A stretch of 64,000 bases of DNA, taken from positions 50,126-114,125 of the forward strand of contig NZ_MDGM01000015.1 in assembly GCF_002742285.1 (NCBI RefSeq). Direction: 5' to 3'. The notes under the pieces are model-generated. The model had not been told where the DNA came from, did not search any database, and saw only the letters and a list, made by a program, of their open reading frames with translations. The position numbers and the translations under genes were made by a program. This document shows, one piece after another, positions 27,303 through 37,454 of the stretch (position 1 is its first letter; each line of letters opens with the position of its first letter). Source of the stretch: Paramylibacter kogurei. GTDB lineage: Bacteria > Pseudomonadota > Alphaproteobacteria > Rhodobacterales > Rhodobacteraceae.

Positions 27303-29560
27303 CGGCTGCGTTTTACTTTGCGCCGGTGTTTGGCGGATTTTGATTTCGCCTTAACCAGTTTGCGCCGCCCGCCGTTTTTGCCGGTCTTACCACGTGTGCG
27401 GGAACTGCCCTTGGGCATGGGTTTGCCATCTAATTCCAACATTTCAAGTGTCAAACCACCTGTAACCGCAGTCGCGTCAACAAGGCTGACCTTACACGGC
27501 ATACCAACCTGAATAACGCGCCCTGAATCTTCGCCTTTGAGCGATCCATCGCGCTCCACATAGCGCCAGTATTCGCGCCCAAGATTGGCCAGCGGGATAA
27601 TTCCATCGGCACCCGTTTCGTCCAACTTTACAAATAATCCAAATTTAGCGATGCCGCTGACACGACCCGTAAATTCATTGCCAACACGTTCAGCCAGAAA
27701 TGCCGCCAAATAGCGATCTGTTGTATCGCGTTCGGCCAACATGGATCGACGTTCAGTTTGTGAAATCCATTCACCCGTTTCTTTGAGCTGTTCAATATCT
27801 TGGGGACGCAACCCATCATCGCCAAACCCATGTGCCGTGACCAACGCGCGGTGCACGATCAAATCAGCATAGCGGCGAATGGGTGATGTGAAATGTGCAT
27901 AGCGTTTTAAGTTCAAACCAAAATGGCCAAAATTGACAGGTGCGTAATACGCTTGGGTCATGGACCGCAGTACAGACATATTGATAACTTCGGCGTCTTC
28001 GGAATCTTTCGCGGCCTCTAGCAATTTATTGATGTGCTGGGTTTTCAGAACCTGACCCTTGGCAAGCGTCATGCCTGCCGCATCCGCAACCTCGCGCAGT
28101 GCGTCGAGTTTTTCAGGGCTTGGTTCTTCGTGAACGCGATAGAGCAATTCTGTGCGTTTGGATTCAAGCGTTTCTGCCGCACACACATTTGCGGTGACCA
28201 TGAATTCTTCGACCAATTTATGCGCATCAAAACGCGCGCGAAAATCAACCGACAATACGACACCCTCGTCAGACAGAACGATTTTGCGTTCCGGTAGGTC
28301 AAGGTTGAGCGGCTGTCGTTTATTGCGGGCCTTGGTCGCGCTTGCATATGCCGCGAATAAATCCGCAATTGGGCCAGCCAGCGGTTTTGTCGCCTCGTCA
28401 TATCGCCCTTCATGTGCGGCCTGCGCTTGTTCATAGGATAGCGACGCTGGTGATCGCATCAAACCGCGGTGAAATTCATGGTGTAATTTTTCACCTTTGG
28501 AATCCAATACGATCCGCACCGCCATACAGGCACGATCCACACCTTCGTGCAGTGAACATAAATCGCCCGATAACGCATCAGGCAACATCGGCACCACACG
28601 ATCGGGGAAATAGGATGAATTACCACGGTTGCGCGCTTCTTTATCCAGCGGCGAACCCGCCCGTACATAATGCGCGACATCAGCAATGGCGACCCAAACG
28701 ATATGACCGCCTTCGTTTTTTGGATCATCATCAGGGGCGGCGCAAATTGCGTCATCATGGTCGCGCGCATCGGATGGATCAATTGTAAACAATGGCAAAT
28801 GGCGCAGATCGGTGCGATCACCCAATTCTACGGGTTGCGCATTTTCGGCCTCTGCCACCACATCATCAGGGAAATGATCGGGTATTTCATGTTGATGAAT
28901 AGCGATCAGAGAAATTGACTTGGGCGCCATCGGATCGCCAAGACGTTCAACAATCCGTGCAGATGGCAGCCCCATGCGCCCCTTGGGGCCAGATTGCTGT
29001 GCTTCGACCAGTTCACCGTCTTTGGCGCCATTGGAATCTTTTTCCGTAACACGCCATTCGCGATCGCGTTTTTTATCCACGGGCATAATGCGCCCGCCCT
29101 CTGAACCCGTGCGATAAATCCCGATAAACAGCTCTGGTCCATCGCTTAGTTTGCGAATGATCCGCGCATCATAGGTGACATCTTCTTGTGTGCTGGGCGA
29201 CAAGCGGCAAAGCACCTGTTGACCTTTGGCAGGGGCTGAATGATCTTTGGATGGCAAAATATGAATGCGTGGTGTGTCACCATCACCGTTCCATTCCAAG
29301 GCTTCTGCCCAAACATCACCGTCTTTATCCGCTCCCAAACAGCGCAAAACCGAAACGGGTGGTAATCCATTTGGGTCGTGAAACGTGCGCTTTTCTTTTT
29401 GCAAATGCCCCTCGGCGGTTAATTCTTTGAGCATGCGTTTCAAATCGATACGCGCCGCACCCTTGATCCCAAATGCGCGCCCAATGTCGCGTTTATTGGT
29501 TTTTGTGGGGTTTTCTGCGATCCAATTTAGGATTTCGTCTTTGGTGGGAAGTTTTTTCAT
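27299..29560 (-). CDS. rnr: Ribonuclease R
   Basis: 753 residues with an N-terminal winged-helix region, cold-shock domains, and the RNB catalytic domain with TIDPSDARDHDDAICA (metal-binding aspartates). The later catalytic stretches RGNSSYFPDRVVPMLP and HFTSPIRRYADLIVHRAL follow. A C-terminal S1 domain (GRVSGIAKFGLFVKLDETGADGII) and a lysine/arginine-rich tail complete it. RNase R is a processive 3'-5' exonuclease that degrades structured RNA, and in many bacteria it also acts in tmRNA-dependent decay of non-stop mRNA. ATG start with a weak SD. Confidence 0.96.
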   Translation of the reverse strand: MKKLPTKDEILNWIAENPTKTNKRDIGRAFGIKGAARIDLKRMLKELTAEGHLQKEKRTFHDPNGLPPVSVLRCLGADKDGDVWAEALEWNGDGDTPRIHILPSKDHSAPAKGQQVLCRLSPSTQEDVTYDARIIRKLSDGPELFIGIYRTGSEGGRIMPVDKKRDREWRVTEKDSNGAKDGELVEAQQSGPKGRMGLPSARIVERLGDPMAPKSISLIAIHQHEIPDHFPDDVVAEAENAQPVELGDRTDLRHLPLFTIDPSDARDHDDAICAAPDDDPKNEGGHIVWVAIADVAHYVRAGSPLDKEARNRGNSSYFPDRVVPMLPDALSGDLCSLHEGVDRACMAVRIVLDSKGEKLHHEFHRGLMRSPASLSYEQAQAAHEGRYDEATKPLAGPIADLFAAYASATKARNKRQPLNLDLPERKIVLSDEGVVLSVDFRARFDAHKLVEEFMVTANVCAAETLESKRTELLYRVHEEPSPEKLDALREVADAAGMTLAKGQVLKTQHINKLLEAAKDSEDAEVINMSVLRSMTQAYYAPVNFGHFGLNLKRYAHFTSPIRRYADLIVHRALVTAHGFGDDGLRPQDIEQLKETGEWISQTERRSMLAERDTTDRYLAAFLAERVGNEFTGRVSGIAKFGLFVKLDETGADGIIPLANLGREYWRYVERDGSLKGEDSGRVIQVGMPCKVSLVDATAVTGGLTLEMLELDGKPMPKGSSRTRGKTGKNGGRRKLVKAKSKSAKHRRKVKRSR

Positions 29561-29729
29561 ACCCGTTGCTTAACATGCAAAATCTATGGGGTCATTGCAA
29601 TTTAACGGACGATGAACAAATCACCACCGATTGGTGAAATGAACATCCTCACCTTAATACTTGTAACGTGGACGTGAACTTCCTAAATTTACTTCACAAT
29701 TAGGCTTATTAATATTGGGGAGAGCCATC

Positions 29730-31964
29730 TTGCGTACCGTGATCGGAATATTAATCCTGGTTTTAGGATATTTGTTTTTGGGTTTTGTTGGAACGGGCAA
29801 AATTCTTACACATTGGAATTTTGGCAAAGATACCAAAGAAATTGAAACATTCGTTGCGCAATCTGCCGCTGAAACTATTCCAGATACATCGCTAATTGAA
29901 ACGACGGTTTCTGGGCGCGATATCACTGCCACTGGTTTGGCCGAAAACCAAGTTCAAAAAGACGCAATTCTTTCTGCATTGAACGATGTCACCGGACGGC
30001 GTGTGGTGAACGACAATATCGCTTTGATGGATGTTGCATCACCCTATGTGTTTCGCGCAGAAAAATCAGACGATGGGAACATCGCCTATTCAGGTAATAC
30101 CCCACGCAATGACACATTTAACGGTAGTATTTCATCCGAAACACTTTCGCTTGCTTCTGGCATGCCAGACGAACAGTGGCCATCTGTGGTTCAGAAATCT
30201 TACGCGGCTTTGAACCCGCTGAGCAATGCAACGCTGGATATTTCTGATCGTGAAATAACACTGACAGGATTGGCAAAAAACCTAGAAGATCGCACAAGCG
30301 TTGTTGAACAATTCAATGATTTGCCAGAAGGCTATGCCGCGAACATCAACATTGATGTCACCCCCACCCGCCCATATGTTTTCGACGGGCAAAAAACAAC
30401 GGACGGGATTTCCTTCCAAGGGTTGGTTCCATCCGCAGATGCCATTGATACGTTTACAAATCTGGTCGGATCAGATGCGCAATTAAAACCCGCATTTGGT
30501 ATGCCCGATGAGAATTGGCCAGCATTGGTCGGCAAGGGTGCGGATGCATTGGCACAGCTGACAATTGGCGAAATGAAAGTTGTTGATCGCAATCTTTCCA
30601 TTACGGGTGAGGCGGCAAATCCAACAGTGGCATTGGACATTCAAACGGCGCTGAACGATTTACCAGAAGGTTACACCGCAAATGCCGACTTAACGGTTAA
30701 ACCGCTGGATGAATACACGTTTCGTGGTGAAAAGAAGGGCGATCAGGTTGATTTCGCTGGGTTCATTCCTGATGAAACCGCACGTGAAAGCCTTGCAGAA
30801 TTTATCGGGGATCAGGCGGATAATTTACAACTTGCCGCAGGGATGCCCGATGAAAACTGGCCCGCATTTGTCGGTGCAGGTGTCGGTGCGCTTAACGGGT
30901 TAACCGATGGCGAGCTGAACATTGTTGATCGCAAACTCACGCTCACAGGTACGGTGGAAAACCCAAGCGTTGCCGATAGTGTCGCAACCCAAATTGGCAA
31001 AGTACCACAAGGATATGATGTCGAATTGCATTTGACCGCGCTTGATGACGGACAGCCTGCAATTATTTCGTTCGACCTTGGCGCCAACGGCGCGGGCACC
31101 ATTTCTGGCAAGGCGCCAAATGGGCTTTCTGATGATGAAGTGGCGGGTGCACTTGGACTTGCCAATATTTCAGGTGGCGTCACAAACAGCCGTCTAACCG
31201 GTGAAGATCAAATCAAAGACCGCTTAACAGCAATCGGGCGTTGGGTTCCAACGTTTGAAACAGCAAATGCAACGGTTGGTACGGATTTTACAAATCTTTC
31301 CGCGGTGCTTCGTCCAGGGCAAGCGTGCCGATTGGAAGAAACCAAATCAGAAATGACGACGGCCTTTGGTGAAAATGCCCAAATATCGTTGCAGGTTTCA
31401 GAACAAGAACCTGAAAATGGAACTGAACGCGTGAACGCACAAACGGGTAAGACCGAAATTTACCAAGATTGTTTTTGGCTGGTAAAACCAGAAGAGCCAA
31501 AACCAGTGGAACAGGAACCACAACCCGCAATCGCGGAACCTGAGATAAGCCAACCGGAGCCAGAAACAGAAACAACTGTGTTACCAACACTGGCATCATG
31601 TGAACAACGTACCGCCGATTTATTGCAAGGTGCAAAAATCAACTTTGTCACAGCCAAAGCAGACCTTGATCCAAGTTCACTTGAACTGATTGACCAGTTG
31701 GCGGAAATTTTGCGTGGATGTGTAGATCAGGGTATCGGCCTTGAAGTTGGCGGTCATACCGACAGCCGCGGAAGTGCCGAATATAATGCCCAACTCAGCC
31801 TTGAGCGCGCCTCTGCTGTTGTTGCTGCATTGGTGGAACGCGGTGTGAATGCATCGGCAATGGTTGCCAAAGGATATGGTGAAAGCGACCCAATCGCATC
31901 AAACGAAACAGAAGAAGGCCAAGCCACAAATCGGCGTACGACCTTTACTTGGAATCAGAACTAA
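29730..31964 (+). CDS. OmpA-family protein with three internal repeats and an N-terminal membrane anchor
   Basis: 744 residues from a TTG with GGGGAGAG just upstream; a TTG five codons earlier lies before that SD. A single hydrophobic segment (RTVIGILILVLGYLFLGFVG) opens the protein. Three repeats of about 113 residues follow, each with PY-F or EYTF, an F-G-P stretch, the invariant GMPDE-WP (residues 144, 257, 371) and a DR-ITLTG/LPEGY half. These resemble BON-type modules. A Pro/Glu-rich linker leads to a C-terminal OmpA domain (EVGGHTDSRGSAEYNAQLS near residue 665) that binds peptidoglycan. It probably spans the periplasm from the inner membrane to the wall. The next gene is likely its operon partner. 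Confidence 0.85.
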   Translation: MRTVIGILILVLGYLFLGFVGTGKILTHWNFGKDTKEIETFVAQSAAETIPDTSLIETTVSGRDITATGLAENQVQKDAILSALNDVTGRRVVNDNIALMDVASPYVFRAEKSDDGNIAYSGNTPRNDTFNGSISSETLSLASGMPDEQWPSVVQKSYAALNPLSNATLDISDREITLTGLAKNLEDRTSVVEQFNDLPEGYAANINIDVTPTRPYVFDGQKTTDGISFQGLVPSADAIDTFTNLVGSDAQLKPAFGMPDENWPALVGKGADALAQLTIGEMKVVDRNLSITGEAANPTVALDIQTALNDLPEGYTANADLTVKPLDEYTFRGEKKGDQVDFAGFIPDETARESLAEFIGDQADNLQLAAGMPDENWPAFVGAGVGALNGLTDGELNIVDRKLTLTGTVENPSVADSVATQIGKVPQGYDVELHLTALDDGQPAIISFDLGANGAGTISGKAPNGLSDDEVAGALGLANISGGVTNSRLTGEDQIKDRLTAIGRWVPTFETANATVGTDFTNLSAVLRPGQACRLEETKSEMTTAFGENAQISLQVSEQEPENGTERVNAQTGKTEIYQDCFWLVKPEEPKPVEQEPQPAIAEPEISQPEPETETTVLPTLASCEQRTADLLQGAKINFVTAKADLDPSSLELIDQLAEILRGCVDQGIGLEVGGHTDSRGSAEYNAQLSLERASAVVAALVERGVNASAMVAKGYGESDPIASNETEEGQATNRRTTFTWNQN

Positions 31965-31994
31965 GGCGGATGCCAACCCAAAAGGAGACGAATA

Positions 31995-32567
31995 ATGTTT
32001 AAAGAATGGGGATTTTTACTCTCGGAATGGTGGATTTTACTGGCATTGGCAGCATTGCTAGGATTGTTCGTAGGCTGGTTGATTTGGGGGCGTTCACGAC
32101 GCCAAATTGATACGCTACAAGCGCAATTAAACGGGTGCCGCGCAGATCTTGATGAATGTCAGGCCGATCTAGACGATTGTCGCAACGCCAAAATTGCACC
32201 AATTGCTGCACCAGCAACATCCGTTGATATGTCAGAAGATTACGACGGTGATGGCGTTGTCGAAGGTGCAAACGAAGGTACCCGACCAGAAGCACTAGAT
32301 GGCCCACGCGGTGGTGTTGCCGATGATCTGAAACAGATCAAAGGTGTTGGCAAAAAAATGGAAGAGCTGTGTAACAAACTTGGCTTTTATCATTTCTATC
32401 AAATCGCAAATTGGACCCCAAACGAAGTTGCATGGGTGGATGCCAATTTAGAGGGTTTCAAAGGCCGGGTATCCCGTGACAAATGGGTCGCCCAAGCCAA
32501 AATTCTGGCCGCAGGTGGCAGCACGGAATTTTCCAAAAAGGTTGAAGGCGGCGATGTAAATTATTGA
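31995..32567 (+). CDS. Membrane-anchored helix-hairpin-helix protein
   Basis: 190 residues. One N-terminal membrane segment (WWILLALAALLGLFVGWLIWG) is followed by a coiled coil with regular cysteines (LNGCRADLDECQADLDDCRN) and an acidic linker. The C-terminal domain has DDLKQIKGVGKKMEELCNKLGFYHFYQIANW, a helix-hairpin-helix also found fused to NuoE and ribosomal L21 proteins of this order. An excellent SD (AAAGGAGA) and 30-base spacing place it in an operon with the OmpA-like gene. The function is unknown; a partner of the OmpA protein is a guess. The stop overlaps the convergent gene by 7 bases. Confidence 0.8.
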   Translation: MFKEWGFLLSEWWILLALAALLGLFVGWLIWGRSRRQIDTLQAQLNGCRADLDECQADLDDCRNAKIAPIAAPATSVDMSEDYDGDGVVEGANEGTRPEALDGPRGGVADDLKQIKGVGKKMEELCNKLGFYHFYQIANWTPNEVAWVDANLEGFKGRVSRDKWVAQAKILAAGGSTEFSKKVEGGDVNY

Positions 32568-33157
32568 TCGCGCTTGATCCGTTGCAAATCGGATAGGTGA
32601 TCGACATCTTGCAAAACATCAATGAAAGCGACGCTTGCACCCGCAAGCGTCGCTTTTGTATCTGCTAGGGTATGTTCGCTTGACCAACGCACATTATCAA
32701 ATAAACCTCGCGGAATTGCATTTGCACCACGTTTCAACCCGATCAACCAATACCCGCCATCAGGCGCTGGGCCAAACACGGCGTCATGATCACCAAGTGT
32801 ACGAAATGCGCGATCAATCAGTTCTGGTGTAATATTGGGAATATCTGCCCCAATAATCACAACCGGACCATTTGGTGCATGACGAAAAACGCGCCCCATA
32901 CGATCACCTAAATTTCCACTTCCTTGTGGCCATTTGGGTAAATGGTTTGGCCAAATACGACTTTGTAATCCTGCATGATCTGGTGCAACTGCAAGCACTG
33001 TGCGCCAACGACGATCGGCGGACAGACGTCTGATCAAATCAGATGCTTGGTGACGAAACCACCATGCAGCGCGCGTCATGCCCATATCCGCGCCAAGGCG
33101 TGTTTTCACGCGCCCTGCTTGGGGTTCTTTTAACATGATAAAAAGATGTTTGTTCAC
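32561..33157 (-). CDS. DUF2064/TIGR04282-type glycosyltransferase-like protein
   Basis: 198 residues of the nucleotidyl/glycosyltransferase-A-like fold. Motifs are [17 protein letters not shown] at the N-terminus, [20 protein letters not shown] in the middle and [18 protein letters not shown] after it. The family name refers to arsenosugar synthesis in a few organisms; most members are uncharacterised. A GTG start overlaps the dapE stop (GTGA), so it is translationally coupled to dapE. Confidence 0.85.
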   Translation of the reverse strand: MNKHLFIMLKEPQAGRVKTRLGADMGMTRAAWWFRHQASDLIRRLSADRRWRTVLAVAPDHAGLQSRIWPNHLPKWPQGSGNLGDRMGRVFRHAPNGPVVIIGADIPNITPELIDRAFRTLGDHDAVFGPAPDGGYWLIGLKRGANAIPRGLFDNVRWSSEHTLADTKATLAGASVAFIDVLQDVDHLSDLQRIKRDQ

Positions 33158-34287
33158 GCAAAATAGTCCTGCAATATGCGTTTATAAATCGCCTTGAGCT
33201 GGTGAATTTGGGTGACTTCTACACGCTCATCGACCTGATGCATGGTTTTACCAACCAATCCAAATTCGACCACAGGACAATGGTTTTTCACAAACCGTGC
33301 ATCGGATGTGCCACCCGTGGTCGATGCCTCTGGCACCACACCTGTTTCAACCTTTACCGCATTTGCAATTAACGCAGATAATTCACCTGGTGGGGTGACG
33401 AAACTTTCACCAGATACGGACACATTCATATCAATTTCAACGCCATAATTTTTGGCCACATCATCGGCAACACCGCGCATCCATGTGGAAATATCTGACG
33501 AATGATGTGCATCGTTAAATCGAATATTTGCGGTAGCTTTGCATTGTGCTGGGATCACATTATTCGCGGGATTGCCCGTATCAATTGTTGTCACGGCCAA
33601 TGTCGATGCATCAAAATGATCTGTACCATTATCAAGACTATGGCTCGCCAAACGACAAACCAAATCCGCCATCGCCGGTAATGGGTTTTTCGCGCGATGC
33701 GGATAGGCTGAATGCCCCTGAACGCCGCGAACAGTGAAATAGGCGGTCATCGAACCGCGCCGCCCAATTTTCATCATTTCACCCATTGTATCGGGACAGG
33801 TCGGTTCACCAACCAAACAATGATCCATCTTTTCGCCATTGGCATCCATCCATTCCAGCAAGGCAATAGTGCCGTCTTTGGCATCGCCTTCTTCGTCGCC
33901 AGTAATTGCCAAAACGATGGAACCATCGGGGGGTGTATCAGAAACGTAATCAATCGCTGCTGCCGCAAATGCCGCCACGCCAGATTTCATATCCGTTGAT
34001 CCACGCCCATATAAAAACCCATCTTTGATCTGTGCACCAAACGGATCAACTGACCATGCATTCACATCTCCAACTGGCACCACATCCGTGTGACCATTGA
34101 ACCCAAACGTTTTCCCCGCACCCCAACGCGCGAACAGGTTTGAAACATCACCCCGATCAACACGCGTACAGGTAAAACCAGCCGCGCTTAGCATTTCCTC
34201 AAGCAATACAAGTGCCCCGCCTTCGGTCGGGGTCACAGATGCGCATCGTACAAGTTTTGCGGTTAAGTCTACGGGATCAATTGCCAT
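33154..34287 (-). CDS. dapE: Succinyl-diaminopimelate desuccinylase
   Basis: 377 residues of the M20 metallopeptidase family. [13 protein letters not shown] (metal His and active Asp), [28 protein letters not shown] and [21 protein letters not shown] are DapE-specific blocks; the late [11 protein letters not shown] and the His in [11 protein letters not shown] complete the di-zinc site. It removes succinate from N-succinyl-diaminopimelate on the way to lysine and peptidoglycan. AGGAAAA precedes the ATG. It leads a two-gene unit with the DUF2064 gene. Confidence 0.96.
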   Translation of the reverse strand: MAIDPVDLTAKLVRCASVTPTEGGALVLLEEMLSAAGFTCTRVDRGDVSNLFARWGAGKTFGFNGHTDVVPVGDVNAWSVDPFGAQIKDGFLYGRGSTDMKSGVAAFAAAAIDYVSDTPPDGSIVLAITGDEEGDAKDGTIALLEWMDANGEKMDHCLVGEPTCPDTMGEMMKIGRRGSMTAYFTVRGVQGHSAYPHRAKNPLPAMADLVCRLASHSLDNGTDHFDASTLAVTTIDTGNPANNVIPAQCKATANIRFNDAHHSSDISTWMRGVADDVAKNYGVEIDMNVSVSGESFVTPPGELSALIANAVKVETGVVPEASTTGGTSDARFVKNHCPVVEFGLVGKTMHQVDERVEVTQIHQLKAIYKRILQDYFA

Positions 34288-34348
34288 CGGATTTTCCTTT
34301 TGTTGAACCTGTGATTATCGGTTTCAACTCCGTTGGGCAAGCGGGCGC

Positions 34349-35002
34349 TTAAAACGGTGATTTGGCGATAAATTCACACCATGCACCACCCGTTGGGTGG
34401 CGCAGCCTGAGCATTGATGCATGAAGCGCAAGGCGGTCCATGCGGGAAATCACATCTGAATCGCCGTAAAAACGATCACCCAATATGGGATGACCAATGG
34501 CCAACATGTGAACACGTAACTGATGGCTACGCCCCGTTTTTGGATATAATTCAACATATGTTGAATTGTGTGAACGCGAACGCACACGCCATTCTGTTTG
34601 CGCAGGTTTCCCTGTTTCCAAATCCACTTTCTGTAGCGGTCGATTTGGCCAATCCACAATTAACGGCAGATCAACCAAGCCCGTATCATCACGAACGATC
34701 CCAGCGACAATCGCATGATATGTTTTTTGCATCTGGCGTTTTTCAAACTGTAACCCCAGATGGCGTTGCGCGGATTTGTTGCGTGCAAAAACCATCACGC
34801 CAGATGTATCCATATCCAAGCGGTGCACCAATAGCGTGTCAGGATAGATATTGCGCATTCGCGTTTCCAAACAATCCGCATGCTCTGCGGCCTTTCCGGG
34901 GACCGATAACAAACCAGATGGTTTATCCACCACCAACAAGTCGGCATCCGCATGCAAAATGGTGAGCGGCGCCGAAGGTGGCTGATAATGTAACTTTTCC
35001 AA
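34349..35002 (-). CDS. rluA: RluA pseudouridine synthase (23S U746 / tRNA U32)
   Basis: 217 residues aligning over its whole length with the RluA type. KPSGLLSVPGK is near the N-terminus, the catalytic Asp lies in LLVHRLDMDTSGVMVFA, and LIVDWPNRPLQKVDLETGKPAQTEW and GRSHQLRVHMLAIGHPILGDRFYG follow. It has no S4 domain, as expected for RluA. The start is placed at the TTG at 35002, giving M-E-K-L-H-Y-Q-P-P, which matches the E. coli N-terminus; the frame continues into the upstream gene without similarity. It lies 7 bases after the first DMGDH-like gene, so it is probably co-transcribed. Confidence 0.93.
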   Translation of the reverse strand: MEKLHYQPPSAPLTILHADADLLVVDKPSGLLSVPGKAAEHADCLETRMRNIYPDTLLVHRLDMDTSGVMVFARNKSAQRHLGLQFEKRQMQKTYHAIVAGIVRDDTGLVDLPLIVDWPNRPLQKVDLETGKPAQTEWRVRSRSHNSTYVELYPKTGRSHQLRVHMLAIGHPILGDRFYGDSDVISRMDRLALHASMLRLRHPTGGAWCEFIAKSPF

Positions 35003-35009
35003 AGCCCGT

Positions 35010-37454
35010 TTACACCTTAACCCGTTCTGATTTGGGATCATACATCGGGCGCAAACTTGCGGTTGCTGCCACACGCGTTCCAGCAACATCAATTTCATAT
35101 GATGATCCAAGAACATCCGCCGCCGTTTCACCCGCGCAAGGGACATAGCCCAACCCAACAGCCCCACCCAAGGTGTGGCCATAGCTACCCGAAGATAAAT
35201 ACCCAACAATTTCGCCGTCACGCAAAATCGGTTCGTTGTGGTACAGCATTGGTTCACTTTCATTCAACATGAATTGCACCATACGGCTGTTCAATCCCGT
35301 ATCCTTTTTATGAAGCACCGCATCGCGGCCAATGAAATTGGGTTTGTCGGTTTTTACGGCAAAGCCCAAGCCAGCTTCCATTACGTGATCTTCGCATGTG
35401 ATGTCATGCCCAAAATGGCGAAATCCCTTTTCGATGCGACAACTGTCCATCATATGCATACCACAAAGTTTCAGATCAAATTCTTGCCCTGCGTCTTGCA
35501 ATGTTTCAAAAACATGTGCTGCTTGGTCGGCACTCACATACACTTCCCAGCCAAGTTCCCCAACATAGGTCACGCGATGCACTCGCGCCAAACCCATACC
35601 AATTTCAATTTCTTGAGCGGTGCCAAATGGATTGGTCGCATTGGTGAAGTCATTTGGGCTCACTGCCTGTAACAATTTGCGGCTATTGGGACCCATGACG
35701 GCAAGCACTGCTTCGCCTGCTGTGACATCGGTAATGACGACATTGTATTCACCCACATGGCGTTGTAGCCAAGTTTGATCCGCCAATCGCGTGGCCGCAG
35801 GTGTCACCACCAAATACGCAGTTTCGCTCAGGCGCGTTACGGTGACATCCGCCTCGATCCCGCCGCTGGAATTTAAAAATTGAGTGTAGACAATTTTACC
35901 AACTGGAACGGACATGTCGCCGCCACAGACATAGTTCAAAAACGTTTCGGAATCACGACCCTCTACGCGGATTTTCCCAAAAGATGACATGTCATACATG
36001 CCAATGTTTTCGCGCACTGCGCGATGTTCAGTGGCCGAATTTTCGAACCAGTTCTGGCGTTTCCACGAATATTCATATTCTGGTTTTTGCTCGGCGTTCG
36101 CAAACCAATTCGCGCGTTCCCATCCTGCCAATTCACCCATCACCGCACCATTTCTCAACAAGTGTTGATGAAATGGCGTGCGGCGAATGCCACGTGCGGT
36201 TGCCTTTTGACGATATGGAAAGTGATCGGCATATAGCAGGCCAAGCGTTTCTTTCGATCGTTCATACAGATATGTTTTATTGCCTTGAAACGGTTGCATA
36301 CGGCTTATGTCCACATCGCCCAGATCAAACGGTTTTTCACCCGCATCCATCCACTGTGCCAACGCCATGCCCGCACCACCAGCAGATTGAATGCCGATGG
36401 AATTGAACCCCGCCGCAACCCAAAAATTTTCGCATTCAGGCGCCAATCCCAAATGATAAGCGTCATCAGGGGTAAAGCTTTCTGGCCCATTGAAAAACGT
36501 GTGAATGCCAGCGTCCGCCAGCATCGGCAATCGTTCACATGCCTTTTCCAAGATCGGTTCAAAATGATCGAAATCTTCGGGCAATTGATCGAATTCAAAA
36601 TCCGACGGAATACCATCCATCCCCCACGGTTTCGCGTTCGGCTCAAACGCACCGAGCAGGAACTTTCCCGCGTCCTCTTTGTAATACGCACATTCATCAG
36701 GAACACGCAGCACTGGCATTTGCGTTAAACCCTTGATTGCCTCGGTCACGATGTAAAAATGTTCACACGCTTGCAGGGGCACATTCACACCCGCCATGCG
36801 GCCCACTTCGTGACCCCACATGCCAGCACAGTTCACCACATGATCAGCAGCGATATGCCCGCGTTCGCCGTTCGCTTCCCATTCAACACCCGTGATGCGT
36901 TTGCCCGATTTGGTTATGTTTTCGACACGCACATGTTCACGCACAATCGCGCCATTCTGGCGTGCACCTTTGGCCAATGCCAATGCGATATTTGCTGGAT
37001 CACCTTGCCCATCCAATGGCAACCAAACACCCGCCTTAACACCTTCAATGTTTAGATGTTCATATTTTTCTTTAACCTCGTTGGGAGAAATTTCTTCGAC
37101 TTCGACCCCAAAGGCACGCGCCATTGCGGCTTGGCGGTAAATTTCCTCTTTACGCTCATCCGTCAGTGCAACAGTGATTGACCCACAACGTTTGAAACCT
37201 GTTGCGACACCTGTTTCGGATTCCAATGCGCCGTAGAGTTCTTGGCTATATTTGGCAAGTTTGGTCATATTGGCAGTTGCGCGAAGCTGTGCAATCAACC
37301 CCGCCGCATGCCATGTGGTGCCAGAAGTTAATTGTTTGCGCTCTAGCAAGACAATATCTTTCCAACCCAGTTTGGCCAAATGATAGGCGACAGAACATCC
37401 GATCACCCCACCACCGATAATGACGACCCGCGCTTTATCTGGAAGGTTTGTCAT
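35010..37454 (-). CDS. FAD-dependent dimethylglycine/sarcosine dehydrogenase-like protein (GcvT-type C-terminus), copy 1
   Basis: 814 residues. A DAO-type FAD domain starts with VVIIGGGVIGCSVAYHL, then LTSGTTWHAAGLIAQLRA near residue 43, whose His is the covalent FAD site in dimethylglycine dehydrogenase. The C-terminal half is an aminomethyltransferase (GcvT) fold with IRVEGRDSETFLNYVCGGDM, the VMGPNSRKLLQ motif and the closing beta-barrel, which binds tetrahydrofolate and captures the released one-carbon unit. The likely substrate is dimethylglycine, sarcosine or a related N-methyl amine. It overlaps copy 2 by four bases (ATGA). Confidence 0.92.
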   Translation of the reverse strand: MTNLPDKARVVIIGGGVIGCSVAYHLAKLGWKDIVLLERKQLTSGTTWHAAGLIAQLRATANMTKLAKYSQELYGALESETGVATGFKRCGSITVALTDERKEEIYRQAAMARAFGVEVEEISPNEVKEKYEHLNIEGVKAGVWLPLDGQGDPANIALALAKGARQNGAIVREHVRVENITKSGKRITGVEWEANGERGHIAADHVVNCAGMWGHEVGRMAGVNVPLQACEHFYIVTEAIKGLTQMPVLRVPDECAYYKEDAGKFLLGAFEPNAKPWGMDGIPSDFEFDQLPEDFDHFEPILEKACERLPMLADAGIHTFFNGPESFTPDDAYHLGLAPECENFWVAAGFNSIGIQSAGGAGMALAQWMDAGEKPFDLGDVDISRMQPFQGNKTYLYERSKETLGLLYADHFPYRQKATARGIRRTPFHQHLLRNGAVMGELAGWERANWFANAEQKPEYEYSWKRQNWFENSATEHRAVRENIGMYDMSSFGKIRVEGRDSETFLNYVCGGDMSVPVGKIVYTQFLNSSGGIEADVTVTRLSETAYLVVTPAATRLADQTWLQRHVGEYNVVITDVTAGEAVLAVMGPNSRKLLQAVSPNDFTNATNPFGTAQEIEIGMGLARVHRVTYVGELGWEVYVSADQAAHVFETLQDAGQEFDLKLCGMHMMDSCRIEKGFRHFGHDITCEDHVMEAGLGFAVKTDKPNFIGRDAVLHKKDTGLNSRMVQFMLNESEPMLYHNEPILRDGEIVGYLSSGSYGHTLGGAVGLGYVPCAGETAADVLGSSYEIDVAGTRVAATASLRPMYDPKSERVKV

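Noticed and set aside
35003..35263. N-terminal extension of rluA into the DMGDH gene
   Set aside because: The extra residues overlap the 3' end of a conserved GcvT domain in another frame; the TTG start matches E. coli RluA.
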